Below are positions 1 through 8,365 of a DNA stretch of 64,000 nt, piece after piece. Source of the DNA: Thermaerobacillus caldiproteolyticus (GTDB lineage Bacteria; Bacillota; Bacilli; Bacillales; Anoxybacillaceae). The notes under the pieces are model-generated. The model searched no databases. It had not been told where the DNA came from and saw only the letters and a program-made list of their open reading frames with translations. Positions within the stretch are counted from its first letter, which is position 1. Every line of letters starts with the position of its first letter. The translations under genes and the position numbers were made by a program. The stretch is from assembly GCF_013761245.1 (NCBI RefSeq), contig NZ_JACDUT010000003.1:186001-250000 (forward strand), in the 5' to 3' direction.

Positions 1-1
1 A

Positions 2-106
2 TCGAAAGATCAATCAACAGATGAGAATACAACAACAGCACCAAATGAACAAGAGCCATCTTCTTCTAAAACGCCAGACGCTTCCATTGGAATGGCAAGA
101 GCGTAA
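2..106 (+). CDS. C-terminal end of an upstream protein (possibly SpoIIQ)
   Basis: An open frame enters from the left edge and ends at TAA 104-106. The visible 34 residues are low-complexity and polar (many S, T, E, P and Q) and end in SIGMARA. In Bacillus, spoIIQ lies upstream of the spoIIID-mbl block and SpoIIQ has a polar acidic tail, so SpoIIQ is a reasonable guess from position. No catalytic or diagnostic motif is inside the window. A rho-independent terminator follows 18 bp later, so this is the last gene of its transcript. Confidence 0.45.
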   Translation, partial: SKDQSTDENTTTAPNEQEPSSSKTPDASIGMARA

Positions 107-123
107 TTTTTAATTCAAAAAAG

Positions 124-172
124 AATCACCTACTCCTTCTCGTAAATGAAGAAGGGGTAGGTGATTTTTTTC
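124..172 (+). terminator. Rho-independent terminator
   Basis: A near-perfect stem (arms 124-139 and 151-166, AATCACCTACTCCTTC pairing with GAAGGGGTAGGTGATT) is followed by a run of T. It closes the transcript of the partial gene at the left edge. Confidence 0.85.
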
Positions 173-371
173 ATAACATACATACTCAAAATAGAAAAGG
201 AAAAACATTTCGCGAGTCGAATAAGGAATGGTATATAAACGAAAAAGCAACTAGGTCATCTAGTGAGTCCGCCAAAAGGATGTCGGTATTCCATACGCGA
301 TGTCCAATCATAAACGGGAAAAATCACTATGTTGTTTAGTAGGATGATGAGAAGAAAAAGGAGAGGAGACG

Positions 372-1985
372 ATGCTGCAGCTTGATTATTTGCACTACCC
401 ATATTCTTCACAACGGATGACGACGTTTGCCGCCAATGGAATGGTCGCTACGTCGCAACCGTTAGCAGCTCAAGCAGGGCTGGATATTTTAAAAAAAGGC
501 GGCAATGCCATTGATGCGGCGATTGCCACCGCGGCATGTTTGACAGTTGTTGAGCCGACTTCAAACGGAATTGGCGGCGATGCATTTGCACTTGTTTGGG
601 TGAACGGGGAACTTCATGGATTGAATGCAAGCGGCTATTCGCCAAAAGCAATATCGATTGAAGCGGTAAAAGAACGGGGATATAATGAAATGCCAAAACA
701 TGGATGGGTCCCTGTGACTGTTCCGGGAGCCCCGGCGGCTTGGGTCGCTTTGTCAAAGAGGTTTGGAAGACTGCCGCTAACGGAAGTATTAAAACCAGCC
801 GTTGAATATGCAGAAAATGGTTATCCGATTTCACCGATATTAGGGAAGTACTGGAACTACGCGTTTCGTGAGTTTCAAACTTATCTGAAGGGGCCCGAAT
901 TTGCAAGCTGGTTTGAAATATTTGCTCCTCGAGGGAGAGCGCCGAAAATCGGGGAAGTTTGGGCTTCGAAAGACCATGCTGATACATTGCGTTCCATCGC
1001 AAAAACAGAGGGCGAAAGTTTTTACCGAGGAGAATTAGCAGAAAAAATTGCTGCGTATTCAAAACAATATCATGGTTTTTTATCTTTCGATGATTTAGCC
1101 GAATACGAAGTCGAGTGGGTCAAACCGATTTCCGTTCATTATCGGGGTTACGATGTATGGGAGATTCCCCCTAACGGGCAAGGATTGATTGCGTTAATGG
1201 CATTGAATATCATGAAGGAATTTGACATTCCTAATATCCCAACAATAGAGACATACCATCAACAAATCGAAGCGATGAAACTGGCTTTTGTAGATGGACA
1301 AACATACATTACCGATGCTCGTTACATGAAGCACTCTGTCGATGAGCTATTATCAGAGGAATTTGCCCGGTCAAGACGAAAGCTGATTGGCGAAGAAGCG
1401 TTATTTCCTGAACCGGGGACGCCGTCAAAAGGGGGGACGGTTTATTTAGCAACAGCTGATCGAGAAGGCAATATGGTTTCCTTTATTCAAAGCAACTATA
1501 TGGGCTTTGGCTCCGGTCTAGTCGTGCCGGGAACAGGAATCGCTTTGCAAAACCGCGGACATAATTTTTCGCTCAATGAGACACACGATAATCGGTTAGC
1601 ACCGCGAAAGAAAACGTATCATACGATTATTCCGGGATTTCTTACAAAAGGAAAGGAACCGATAGGGCCATTCGGTGTCATGGGCGGCTTTATGCAGCCG
1701 CAAGGGCATTTGCAAGTGGTGATGAATACGATCGACTTTCATTTAAACCCGCAAGCGGCGTTAGATGCACCAAGATGGCAATGGATAGAAGGGAAAAAGA
1801 TTCTCGTCGAGCATCACTTTCCTCACGACATCGCTCAGGCCTTAGCCCGAAAAGGACACGACATTCACGTCGCCCTCGATTCAGGTGCATTCGGACGCGG
1901 ACAAATTATTTGGCGCGATCCGCATACAGGAGTGTTGGCTGGAGGTACAGAAGCCCGTACTGACGGAATGGTTGCTGCTTGGTAG
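372..1985 (+). CDS. ywrD: Gamma-glutamyltransferase family protein (YwrD-like)
   Basis: The 537-residue protein belongs to the gamma-glutamyltranspeptidase Ntn-hydrolase family, which cleaves itself at a Thr and then hydrolyses or transfers gamma-glutamyl groups. The N-terminal half holds the family signature GGNAIDAAIATAA (about residues 43-55) and GIGGDAF. The expected autocleavage nucleophile is Thr356 in SKGGTVYLATAD, followed by NYMGFGSG and a C-terminal GVMGGFMQPQGH block. No signal peptide is visible, unlike the secreted Ggt, and this fits the YwrD branch, which is probably cytoplasmic. The ATG at 372 follows AAGGAGAGG. The gene stands alone, with a weak terminator behind it. The substrate cannot be read from the sequence. 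Confidence 0.9.
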   Translation: MLQLDYLHYPYSSQRMTTFAANGMVATSQPLAAQAGLDILKKGGNAIDAAIATAACLTVVEPTSNGIGGDAFALVWVNGELHGLNASGYSPKAISIEAVKERGYNEMPKHGWVPVTVPGAPAAWVALSKRFGRLPLTEVLKPAVEYAENGYPISPILGKYWNYAFREFQTYLKGPEFASWFEIFAPRGRAPKIGEVWASKDHADTLRSIAKTEGESFYRGELAEKIAAYSKQYHGFLSFDDLAEYEVEWVKPISVHYRGYDVWEIPPNGQGLIALMALNIMKEFDIPNIPTIETYHQQIEAMKLAFVDGQTYITDARYMKHSVDELLSEEFARSRRKLIGEEALFPEPGTPSKGGTVYLATADREGNMVSFIQSNYMGFGSGLVVPGTGIALQNRGHNFSLNETHDNRLAPRKKTYHTIIPGFLTKGKEPIGPFGVMGGFMQPQGHLQVVMNTIDFHLNPQAALDAPRWQWIEGKKILVEHHFPHDIAQALARKGHDIHVALDSGAFGRGQIIWRDPHTGVLAGGTEARTDGMVAAW

Positions 1986-2023
1986 TTTGGTGAAAAAAGC
2001 ATAAAGGGTTGAACGAAAAAACG

Positions 2024-2056
2024 AACCTGCCTTTTACATCAAGGCAGGTTTTCATA
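2024..2056 (+). terminator. Probable terminator of the gamma-glutamyltransferase gene
   Basis: A 10-bp perfect stem AACCTGCCTT/AAGGCAGGTT (2024-2033 and 2041-2050) with a 7-nt loop. The T run behind it is short, so termination may be partial. Confidence 0.6.
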
Positions 2057-2210
2057 ACCTTAATAATGCAATGTTATGTGAATCAGTAAGACATTCCGCT
2101 TTTTTATCCCGCAATGTTTGTTGAAAACTAATCTTCATTCTTGAGGCGGTACGTACCTTTGCCGGGGACAGACGTTGCTTTCAGCGTTAAAGCGATGACC
2201 ACAGCTTTTC

Positions 2211-2705
2211 TTATTCCACCGTAAACGTCACTTTGGCCTTTGCATTCGGCCAATTTGGGTCGGCAAGCCACCATTCGAGCGTATAGTGACCTTTCGGTAA
2301 TGATTCGAACGTTTCCGTAAAGACAAGTTCCTCCCCTTGTTTTAATGGGCGCTCTTCGTAAATTTGGATAAACGCTTTTCCTTCGCTGAACTGCTTGACC
2401 TTTTTCCCATCGCGATACAAAATGTAGTCATATTTTTTTCCACTTGTAAATGTGATTTTTTGCACGCGTTCCGTTTGATTTTTCACCATAAACGTAAACA
2501 CATATCGATTGTTTTTCTTTTCATATACAAGCGATGGTTGTAATGTGCCTGCGACAATTCCACCGTGATGATGCTGCGGTTGCTTTTGCGGGGGAGTATC
2601 TTTTGCCTCCGATTTCATCATGCTGTTTGAAGTAAAAAACACCCCTACTGCGGCTAGACCAGCAAACAATCCCAACCATCCAATGATTCGCCCTTTTCCC
2701 ATCAT
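2211..2705 (-). CDS. BsuPI-domain (intracellular proteinase inhibitor-like) protein, membrane-anchored
   Basis: The 164-residue protein has a short cytoplasmic N-terminus and one hydrophobic segment (about residues 8-26), then a polar His-rich linker (QHHHGG) and a beta-rich domain. The pattern with FTFMVKNQT, FTSGKKYDYILYRDGK and a final GHYTLEWWLAD matches the BsuPI family, named after the B. subtilis intracellular proteinase inhibitor. Unlike that cytoplasmic inhibitor, this one should be anchored with the domain outside, so inhibition of a protease is not assured. Two consecutive ATG codons begin the frame. It is a single gene on the minus strand with no close partner. Confidence 0.8.
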   Translation of the reverse strand: MMGKGRIIGWLGLFAGLAAVGVFFTSNSMMKSEAKDTPPQKQPQHHHGGIVAGTLQPSLVYEKKNNRYVFTFMVKNQTERVQKITFTSGKKYDYILYRDGKKVKQFSEGKAFIQIYEERPLKQGEELVFTETFESLPKGHYTLEWWLADPNWPNAKAKVTFTVE

Positions 2706-2794
2706 GATTCACTCCTTTCTATCTATAGTCGTTCCCATTTTTATCTTGTTACAAAAAAATTATGGAAAATCTCTTGTCCTCCTTGATATTTCTG

Positions 2795-2823
2795 GCATAT
2801 ATGAACCATTTGTCTAATAAAAT
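2795..2823 (+). promoter_or_regulatory. Candidate sigma-E promoter for spoIIID
   Basis: GCATATA (2795-2801) and AATAAAAT (2816-2823) are 14 bp apart. They match the sigma-E -35 (KMATATT) at 6/7 and -10 (CATACAMT) at 6/8. spoIIID is known to be sigma-E dependent in B. subtilis. This would give a leader of about 160 nt, as in B. subtilis, where the leader carries the short usd ORF. Confidence 0.4.
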
Positions 2824-2989
2824 GTTACAAACTTAACAACAACGAGAGTGTTTGAGGTGGGGATCGTCTGTAACAGCAAGAATGGAGTCCGAGATGCTTT
2901 CGAAATGAACAAGTGGAAGAGCTTTTTATCATCAACGAAGCGAGTCTCATTTCACACTTCTCACATCCAACTTAGGGAGGGCGAGTGGT

Positions 2990-3247
2990 GTGCACGATTA
3001 CATCAAAGAGCGTACTATCAAGATTGGAAAGTATATCGTGGAGACGAGGAAAACCGTTCGCGTTATCGCGAAAGAATTTGGCGTTTCCAAAAGTACCGTT
3101 CATAAAGATTTAACCGAGCGGCTCCCCGAAATTAATCCGGAGCTAGCAAGCGAGGTTAAAGAAATTCTTGATTATCATAAATCAATTCGTCATTTGCGTG
3201 GAGGTGAAGCAACAAAGAAAAAATATAAAAAAGAAACGATTCAATAA
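2990..3247 (+). CDS. spoIIID: Sporulation transcriptional regulator SpoIIID
   Basis: The 85-residue DNA-binding protein acts in the mother cell during sporulation, repressing and activating sigma-E genes and helping to switch on sigma-K. The sequence from HDYIKERTIKIGKYIVE through the helix-turn-helix (TVRVIAKEFGVSKSTVHKDL, about residues 23-42) to the basic end SIRHLRGGEATKKKYKK is highly characteristic. The start is GTG 2990 behind GGGAGG. It is about eight residues shorter at the C-terminus than the B. subtilis protein as I recall it; the tail after the basic region is missing, while the DNA-binding parts are intact. It lies directly upstream of mbl, the usual arrangement. Confidence 0.97.
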   Translation: MHDYIKERTIKIGKYIVETRKTVRVIAKEFGVSKSTVHKDLTERLPEINPELASEVKEILDYHKSIRHLRGGEATKKKYKKETIQ

Positions 3248-3362
3248 AAAATCTCTTCCTTGCGTCACATCTTTCCAAAAAAATAGTATCCTACTCCTAT
3301 TCTTAATATGGTAAAATAATCAATTAGGAGTAATGTCAGGGTGAATGCAAGGAGGAACATAT

Positions 3363-4364
3363 ATGTTTGCAAGGGATATTGGTATCGACCTCGGTACAGC
3401 GAACGTACTGATTTATGTAAAAGGAAAAGGTATTGTTTTAAATGAGCCGTCCGTTGTTGCGATTGATAAAAATACGAACAAAGTATTAGCTGTCGGCGAA
3501 GAAGCAAGACGAATGGTAGGACGTACTCCTGGGAATATCGTTGCCATTCGGCCACTAAAAGATGGTGTCATTGCCGATTTTGACATCACCGAAGCGATGT
3601 TAAAACATTTTTTGAACAAACTGGATTTAAAAGGCTTTTTCGCCAAACCGCGCATTTTAATTTGTTGCCCAACGAACACGACATCCGTTGAACGAAAAGC
3701 GATTAAAGAGGCAGCAGAAAAAAGCGGCGGCAAAAAAGTATACTTAGAAGAAGAACCAAAAGTAGCGGCTATCGGTGCGGGCATGGATATTTTTCAGCCG
3801 AGTGGAAATATGGTTGTCGATATTGGCGGTGGCACGACAGATGTTGCCGTTCTGTCCATGGGCGATATTGTCACCGCCTCTTCCATTAAAATGGCTGGGG
3901 ACAAGTTCGACATGGAAATTTTGAATTACATTAAGCGCGAATATAAACTGCTTATTGGTGAACGTACTGCTGAAGAAATTAAAATTAAAGTCGCAACTGT
4001 ATTCCCAGGCGCACGTGATGAAGAAATTGATATTCGTGGCCGCGATCTTGTCACGGGGTTGCCGCGAACGATTACCGTTCGTTCTAGAGAAATTGAGAAT
4101 GCGCTTCGTGAACCGGTCGCTCTGATTGTACAAGCTGCTAAAAGCGTATTAGAACGTACACCACCTGAGCTGTCCGCAGATATTATCGATCGCGGTGTTA
4201 TTTTAACAGGAGGCGGTGCACTGTTGCACGGCATTGACCAGCTGTTGTCCGAAGAGTTAAAGGTTCCGGTATTAGTGGCGGAAAACCCAATGGATTGCGT
4301 TGCCATTGGAACAGGGATTATGCTCGACAATATTGACCGGGTACCTAATCGCCACCTCATTTAA
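3363..4364 (+). CDS. mbl: Actin-like rod-shape protein Mbl
   Basis: The 333-residue MreB-family protein polymerises under the membrane and guides lateral cell-wall synthesis. It begins FARDIGIDLGTANVLIY, the phosphate-1 loop of the actin fold. VDIGGGTTDVAVLSMG (about residues 156-171) is phosphate loop 2 and ILTGGGALLHGID is the adenosine motif. The ATG at 3363 was chosen because AAGGAGG (3349-3355) sits correctly before it; an in-frame ATG at 3345 lies upstream of that RBS. Length equals the family norm. The position between spoIIID and flhO identifies Mbl rather than MreB or MreBH. Confidence 0.97.
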   Translation: MFARDIGIDLGTANVLIYVKGKGIVLNEPSVVAIDKNTNKVLAVGEEARRMVGRTPGNIVAIRPLKDGVIADFDITEAMLKHFLNKLDLKGFFAKPRILICCPTNTTSVERKAIKEAAEKSGGKKVYLEEEPKVAAIGAGMDIFQPSGNMVVDIGGGTTDVAVLSMGDIVTASSIKMAGDKFDMEILNYIKREYKLLIGERTAEEIKIKVATVFPGARDEEIDIRGRDLVTGLPRTITVRSREIENALREPVALIVQAAKSVLERTPPELSADIIDRGVILTGGGALLHGIDQLLSEELKVPVLVAENPMDCVAIGTGIMLDNIDRVPNRHLI

Positions 4365-4605
4365 CTTCAAATACCGCTAAACAAAGTTCGATCACAATGA
4401 TCATCTTAGAGCGGACACAGGGTGTGCAGGGAGGCTGCTGGCTATCGCCTATAATTAACCGCTTCTCTGATAAGTGGTGATAAATTTACCACTCGCTTAT
4501 GCCTTCATCGTAAGTATGGAAATGGTACCTATTCGCATTTTTCCGATTTTTGCCTTATAATGAGAGTAGACAAAAAGTGTACAATATCAAGCGGGGTGAC
4601 GGTCC

Positions 4606-5442
4606 TTGTTACGAGGGTTCTATACAGCTGCCGCTGGCATGCTTTCTGAGCAACGGCGCGTGGAAATGCTAACGAATAATATGGCCAATGCAAATACACC
4701 GGGATATAAAGCTGACCAATCAACATTGCGGGCGTTTCCAGAAATGCTTCTCGCACGTTTAGATCAAACAACGATTCCTACAAAAGAACCGAGGTCTTTT
4801 CCACTGCGACCAACGCTTGGAGCCATTAACACTGGCGTTTATATGCAAGAACTCATTCCAAATTTTGGGCAGGGTGACATAAAAGAGACAGGACAAGCAA
4901 CCGACCTCGCCCTTGTTGACGGCATACTGCCGGTTGATGCGGCAACAGGAACAAAAGGTGCGCTCTTTTTTGTTGTCGAAAATGAAAATGGCGACATTCG
5001 CTATACAAGAAATGGTAACTTTACATTGGATGCACAAGGCTTTTTAACGACGAACGAGGGCTTTTACGTATTGGATGAAAATGGACAGCGTATTCAGTTG
5101 CCAAGTGCTGACTTTACTGTGACTTCAGACGGAACGATTGTTGCCAATAACAATCGTATTGCTCGGCTCGATATTGCGTTTGCTGCCAATCCCAATACGG
5201 TTGTGAAAGAAGGAAATGGTCTTTTCCGCAGCGAAAATGGTAGATTACCAAGCGCGGTTAACAATCCAAATGCGACATATCAAATTAAGCAAGGTTTTCT
5301 CGAACGCTCGAACGTCGATATTTCTCGCACTATGACTGATATGATGTCTGCGTACCGTGCTTTTGAGGCAAACCAAAAAATATTACAAGCGTACGATAAA
5401 AGCATGGACAAGGCTGTCAATGAAATCGGTCGCCTCAAATAA
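4606..5442 (+). CDS. flhO: Flagellar hook-basal body (distal rod) protein FlhO
   Basis: The 278-residue protein is a FlgF/FlgG-type rod component. The N-terminal motif LRGFYTAAAGMLSEQRR followed by LTNNMANANTPGYKADQ (about residues 24-40) is the flagellar basal body rod signature. The C-terminal helix ERSNVDISRTMTDMMSAYRAFEANQKILQ is the matching closing helix. The start is TTG 4606 behind GCGGGGTGA, which agrees with the homologous N-terminus. It is followed 26 bp later by flhP, and the two form an operon downstream of mbl as in B. subtilis, outside the main fla/che operon. A good -10 (TATAAT, 4556-4561) lies about 45 bp upstream. Confidence 0.93.
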   Translation: MLRGFYTAAAGMLSEQRRVEMLTNNMANANTPGYKADQSTLRAFPEMLLARLDQTTIPTKEPRSFPLRPTLGAINTGVYMQELIPNFGQGDIKETGQATDLALVDGILPVDAATGTKGALFFVVENENGDIRYTRNGNFTLDAQGFLTTNEGFYVLDENGQRIQLPSADFTVTSDGTIVANNNRIARLDIAFAANPNTVVKEGNGLFRSENGRLPSAVNNPNATYQIKQGFLERSNVDISRTMTDMMSAYRAFEANQKILQAYDKSMDKAVNEIGRLK

Positions 5443-5468
5443 CGGAGACGAGCTTAGGGGGATTTTAC

Positions 5469-6317
5469 GTGCTACGTTCAATGATTACTGCAGCGAATAC
5501 AATGAATCAACTGCAACAACAGCTTGACGTGATTAGTAACAATATTGCCAATAGCAATACCACCGGATTTAAACGTCGTGAAGCAAGTTTTGGTGAACTG
5601 CTTGTGCAGCAGTTTAATAACTTGCCGCGCGAACAGGTAAATCGCTTGACTCCTGACGGGGTACGACTCGGTGTTGGTGCAAAGCTAGCGGAAACAAATC
5701 TCGTTCTCAAGCAAGGTCCGATTATGCAAACGGGGCGGTCTTTAGACGTCGCTCTGACAAAAGAAGGACAATTTTTCCGCGTCCTTGTCCAAGAGGACAA
5801 TGGAACGAGGGCGATCCGCTATACTCGGGACGGCGCTTTTTATTTGAGTCCATCGGCTAACAATCCGAATGAACTCATGCTTGTCACAAGCGATGGTCAT
5901 CCTGTTCTCAACAGCAACAATGAACCCATCTTCATTCAAGACGGGTTTAAAAATATCACCATTTCTAACACAGGAACGCTGACTGTCACTGATCCAAACG
6001 GAAGAGTCACTCAAACAGTCGATCTTGGTATTACAACTATCCTGCGTCCGCAATTATTGCAGTCCGTTGGGGAGAATTTGTTCGCTCTTCCGAACTTAAA
6101 TGCACTCAATGTCAATGAAGCAGATGTAATAGTCGATATGACTGGTAATTTACGTCAACAAATTGGTATGGAGCAAGGCGCGCTCGAGCAATCGAACGTT
6201 GAGTTATCGACCGAAGTAACTGATATGATGATTACACAACGCTCGTATCAAATGAACGCCCGATCAATTTCAATTTCCGATCAAATGCTCGGCTTAATTA
6301 ATGGAATTCGCTCGTAG
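5469..6317 (+). CDS. flhP: Flagellar hook-basal body (distal rod) protein FlhP
   Basis: The 282-residue paralogue of FlhO begins LRSMITAANTMNQLQQQLD and carries the rod signature ISNNIANSNTTGFKRREASF (about residues 23-42). It ends with the coiled-coil helix LEQSNVELSTEVTDMMITQRSYQMNARSI. With FlhO it probably builds the distal flagellar rod. The start is GTG 5469 behind AGGGGG. The stop codon lies 16 bp before the next ATG, so the EpuA-family gene behind it is likely co-transcribed. Confidence 0.93.
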   Translation: MLRSMITAANTMNQLQQQLDVISNNIANSNTTGFKRREASFGELLVQQFNNLPREQVNRLTPDGVRLGVGAKLAETNLVLKQGPIMQTGRSLDVALTKEGQFFRVLVQEDNGTRAIRYTRDGAFYLSPSANNPNELMLVTSDGHPVLNSNNEPIFIQDGFKNITISNTGTLTVTDPNGRVTQTVDLGITTILRPQLLQSVGENLFALPNLNALNVNEADVIVDMTGNLRQQIGMEQGALEQSNVELSTEVTDMMITQRSYQMNARSISISDQMLGLINGIRS

Positions 6318-6333
6318 TGAGGGAGAAGTGGGG

Positions 6334-6582
6334 ATGAATGAAGAACGCCAAGAGGAAAAACAAACAGAACAGAAGAAGCAGCGCTGGACATGGCAGCGTA
6401 CCCGCTTAATCCCGATCTGGCTTCGCCTCGTTATTGTCGTTTTTCTCATGATCATAAGCACTGTGCTCGGCGCGATGATTGGCTACGGCGTCATTGGCGA
6501 TGGCAAACCGTTCGACGTATTCAAACCGTCGACATGGCAGCGGATTGTTGATATTGTCGAGAAAGATGGAAAAGGTCAATAA
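6334..6582 (+). CDS. EpuA-family small membrane protein (annotated in Bacillus as an RNA polymerase 'beta subunit')
   Basis: The 82-residue protein has a charged N-terminus rich in E, Q and K and one transmembrane helix (IWLRLVIVVFLMIISTVLGA, about residues 29-48). Its short tail contains GYGVIGDGKPFDVF and STWQRIVDIVEK. This is the PF11772/EpuA type commonly found between flhP and fabZ in Bacilli. Databases often call it a DNA-directed RNA polymerase subunit beta, but nothing here looks like RNA polymerase. The ATG at 6334 was chosen for GGGAGAAGTGGGG just upstream; an earlier in-frame ATG at 6301 lies inside flhP and has no RBS. The true role is unknown. Confidence 0.85.
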   Translation: MNEERQEEKQTEQKKQRWTWQRTRLIPIWLRLVIVVFLMIISTVLGAMIGYGVIGDGKPFDVFKPSTWQRIVDIVEKDGKGQ

Positions 6583-6592
6583 CAGGGAATAG

Positions 6593-6615
6593 GAAGGTAC
6601 ATGCCTTCTTTTTTT
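6593..6615 (+). terminator. Terminator after the flhO-flhP-epuA operon
   Basis: The inner stem GAAGG/CCTTC (6593-6597 and 6604-6608) is followed by seven T. Outer arms AATAACAG (6578-6585) and CTGTTATT (6616-6623) can extend the structure. Confidence 0.75.
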
Positions 6616-6622
6616 CTGTTAT

Positions 6623-7055
6623 TCATCGCTTATTGTAAAGAAACGGCCTATGTTTGACTGAACAAATGTTACTTAGCAAGTGTCGTTGCGCGATTTTATT
6701 CGTTTGTCCCTTAACAGTTTCTACTTCTCTAAACAGAAGATCGATATCTGTCTGTATCGTTTGTGACAGTTCTGATGTCCTTTCTTATATTTGGAGGGTC
6801 AATCCTCAACATTGTGTGATGTTTCAATGCATTTTTTATTTCTTTTAATCAAATTCAACAGTTATCAAGCTGTTGTTTGACATTTATTAAACGATTTTTC
6901 AATATGATCAAGCCAATGATTGACTTAAATAGTTTTCGGCGTTACTCAATCGGTGATTAACTTGTTGAAGGCATTTTCAAGGTTACTGAATCTCTCACTT
7001 ACTTCCGAGCGGAATTCACGCATTTCTTACACGAACTGTATTAACCGTTCTTCCA
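6623..7055 (-). pseudogene. Decayed coiled-coil protein gene
   Basis: Reading the minus strand from ATG 7055, which has a good RBS (AAGGAAGGTGAG), gives MEERLIQFV, a stop, then EMREFRSEVSERFSNLENAF. Further stops and frame changes follow. A second clear stretch, IQTDIDLLFREVETVKGQTN followed by KIAQRH, lies at about 6650-6755 in another frame. The heptad-like spacing of hydrophobic residues suggests a small coiled-coil protein of the kind common in Bacillaceae and their phages. At least three in-frame stops and at least one frameshift make it non-functional. It fills most of the gap between the epuA-like gene and fabZ. Confidence 0.6.
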
Positions 7056-7119
7056 TTTTTCTCACCTTCCTTTTATATTTACTCCATTGGAAAGGTACAA
7101 AAACAAAGGAGGCTTACAT

Positions 7120-7557
7120 ATGCTTGATATTCAACAAATTCAAGACATTATTCCACACCGTTATCCATTTTTATTAGTCGACCGTATTTTAGAAATCGAA
7201 GAAGGAAAGCGTGCGGTCGGTATTAAAAACGTCAGCGCGAATGAACAATTTTTTGTTGGTCATTTTCCGGAATATCCGGTGATGCCCGGTGTGTTAATCG
7301 TTGAAGCATTGGCACAAGTTGGTGCAGTAGCGATGTTGAAAAAAGAAGAAAACCGCGGTCGTCTTGCCTTTTTCACAGGCATTGATAATTGCCGATTTAA
7401 AAAGCAAGTGAAACCGGGTGATCAGCTTCGTCTCGAAGTTGAAATCATCCGCGCTAAAGGTCCGATCGGCAAAGGAAAAGGTATCGCTACCGTCGATGGG
7501 GAACTTGTCTGCGAAACAGAAATTATGTTTGCTCTTGGAGAAAAGAAAGACGCCTAA
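7120..7557 (+). CDS. fabZ: 3-hydroxyacyl-[acyl-carrier-protein] dehydratase FabZ
   Basis: The 145-residue hot-dog fold enzyme dehydrates (3R)-hydroxyacyl-ACP to trans-2-enoyl-ACP in type II fatty acid synthesis. The start region [17 protein letters not shown] is typical. The active site is His48 in [14 protein letters not shown] and Glu62 in [11 protein letters not shown], with [20 protein letters not shown] behind. The start is ATG 7120 behind AAAGGAGG. Length is normal. It stands between two decayed genes but keeps its usual place downstream of flhP. A stem-loop follows at once, so it is probably monocistronic. Confidence 0.97.
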   Translation: MLDIQQIQDIIPHRYPFLLVDRILEIEEGKRAVGIKNVSANEQFFVGHFPEYPVMPGVLIVEALAQVGAVAMLKKEENRGRLAFFTGIDNCRFKKQVKPGDQLRLEVEIIRAKGPIGKGKGIATVDGELVCETEIMFALGEKKDA

Positions 7558-7560
7558 CCA

Positions 7561-7613
7561 AATCCCCCTTTCCAAGGAACATTTTATTGCTGTCGAGGAA
7601 AGGGGGAATTTTG
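7561..7613 (+). terminator. Terminator of fabZ
   Basis: Arms AATCCCCCTTTCC (7561-7573) and GGAAAGGGGGAATT (7598-7611) pair over 13 bp with a 24-nt loop, followed by TTT. Confidence 0.65.
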
Positions 7614-7637
7614 TCAAAAGTGTGCGTTTCCTGATAA

Positions 7638-7859
7638 AAAGAGAAAAAGGGGCTAGAAGAAACGGTTCATCTGCTATTTAAAAATGTCATTGATAGTTGA
7701 GCTGCTTATTTTGATTAAATCATAAACCATATAGTTGAACGATACGGTGAATGAAACGAAGAACTTGAACGGCATGAATGTATGATCGAATCTCTTTCTT
7801 TCCGCTTCCTCAAGCAGAAAACTGAAATCAAGGATTTCAGACAAATAATGAGATTATAG
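7638..7859 (+). pseudogene. Relic of a helical protein gene, three in-frame stops
   Basis: One frame from 7638 to the stop at 7857-7859 reads convincingly as protein interrupted by three stop codons. Segments include LEETVHLLFKNVIDS, AAYFD, IINHIVERYGE and NEELERHECMIESLSFRF, followed by a charged tail ending IMRL. The amphipathic, charged-helix composition is not random. No upstream start with an RBS remains. It is a gene remnant of the same general kind as the minus-strand relic on the other side of fabZ, but clearly a different protein. Confidence 0.55.
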
Positions 7860-7872
7860 GTGAAGACGTCTG

Positions 7873-7910
7873 CCCTCTTTCCGCAAAATTAAGGAAAGAG
7901 GGGTTTTTTT
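7873..7910 (+). terminator. Rho-independent terminator
   Basis: A perfect 10-bp stem CCCTCTTTCC/GGAAAGAGGG (7873-7882 and 7893-7902) is followed by a G and a run of seven T. It lies just after the gene relic and may be that gene's original terminator. Confidence 0.8.
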
Positions 7911-7996
7911 GCATGAAATTCTTCTTTCTGGGCAACATAAACAAGGACCGGTTTTTACATAGGTCACTTTATTATGTATGGAAAGGAGAAGGAAAC

Positions 7997-8356
7997 ATGA
8001 ATAAAAAATGGCTTTTATTGAAGCTATTTGGTTCACTAGTCGCGATTATGCTTGCATCTGGTTGTAATTGGGGCAATGACAATGATAACAACCAAAATCC
8101 GCCGCCGCCATCACAAAATCAAGACGTCAACGATACGGATATGAACCCGGCTGATGATATCAACCAAAACGATGACGTCGACAATAACAATAATCTCAAT
8201 GACAAAAATCTCAATGACAACAACAACACGAATGTACCTCCAGGAGACGACACGAACAACGGACCTGGCGATGATGAAAACGATAACGTCCCAGACCGAG
8301 AAGATCCAATTGAAGACCAGAAAGATGTGAACGATAAAGATAACAAAGATGAATAG
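7997..8356 (+). CDS. Putative Asn/Asp-rich lipoprotein
   Basis: The 119-residue protein starts with a lipoprotein signal peptide: MNKKW, a hydrophobic stretch, then the lipobox LASGC with the lipidated Cys at residue 24. Everything after it is low-complexity and strongly acidic. It is dominated by N, D, P and E, with loose repeats such as LNDKNLNDNNN and PGDDTNNGPGDDEN. No folded domain is recognisable. It should sit on the outer face of the membrane as a flexible acidic chain. The ATG at 7997 follows AAAGGAGAAGG. A strong terminator stands directly behind. The function is unknown; cation binding or spacing in the cell wall are only possibilities. Confidence 0.75.
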   Translation: MNKKWLLLKLFGSLVAIMLASGCNWGNDNDNNQNPPPPSQNQDVNDTDMNPADDINQNDDVDNNNNLNDKNLNDNNNTNVPPGDDTNNGPGDDENDNVPDREDPIEDQKDVNDKDNKDE

Positions 8357-8365
8357 TAAAACGGG

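Noticed and set aside
448-1062. Long minus-strand frame opposite the gamma-glutamyltransferase gene
   Set aside because: It mirrors a well-supported gene, has no RBS and no family resemblance.
2848-2989. usd-like leader ORF before spoIIID
   Set aside because: A frame from GTG 2848 overlaps the spoIIID start, but it has no clear RBS and I cannot recall the Usd sequence well enough to compare.
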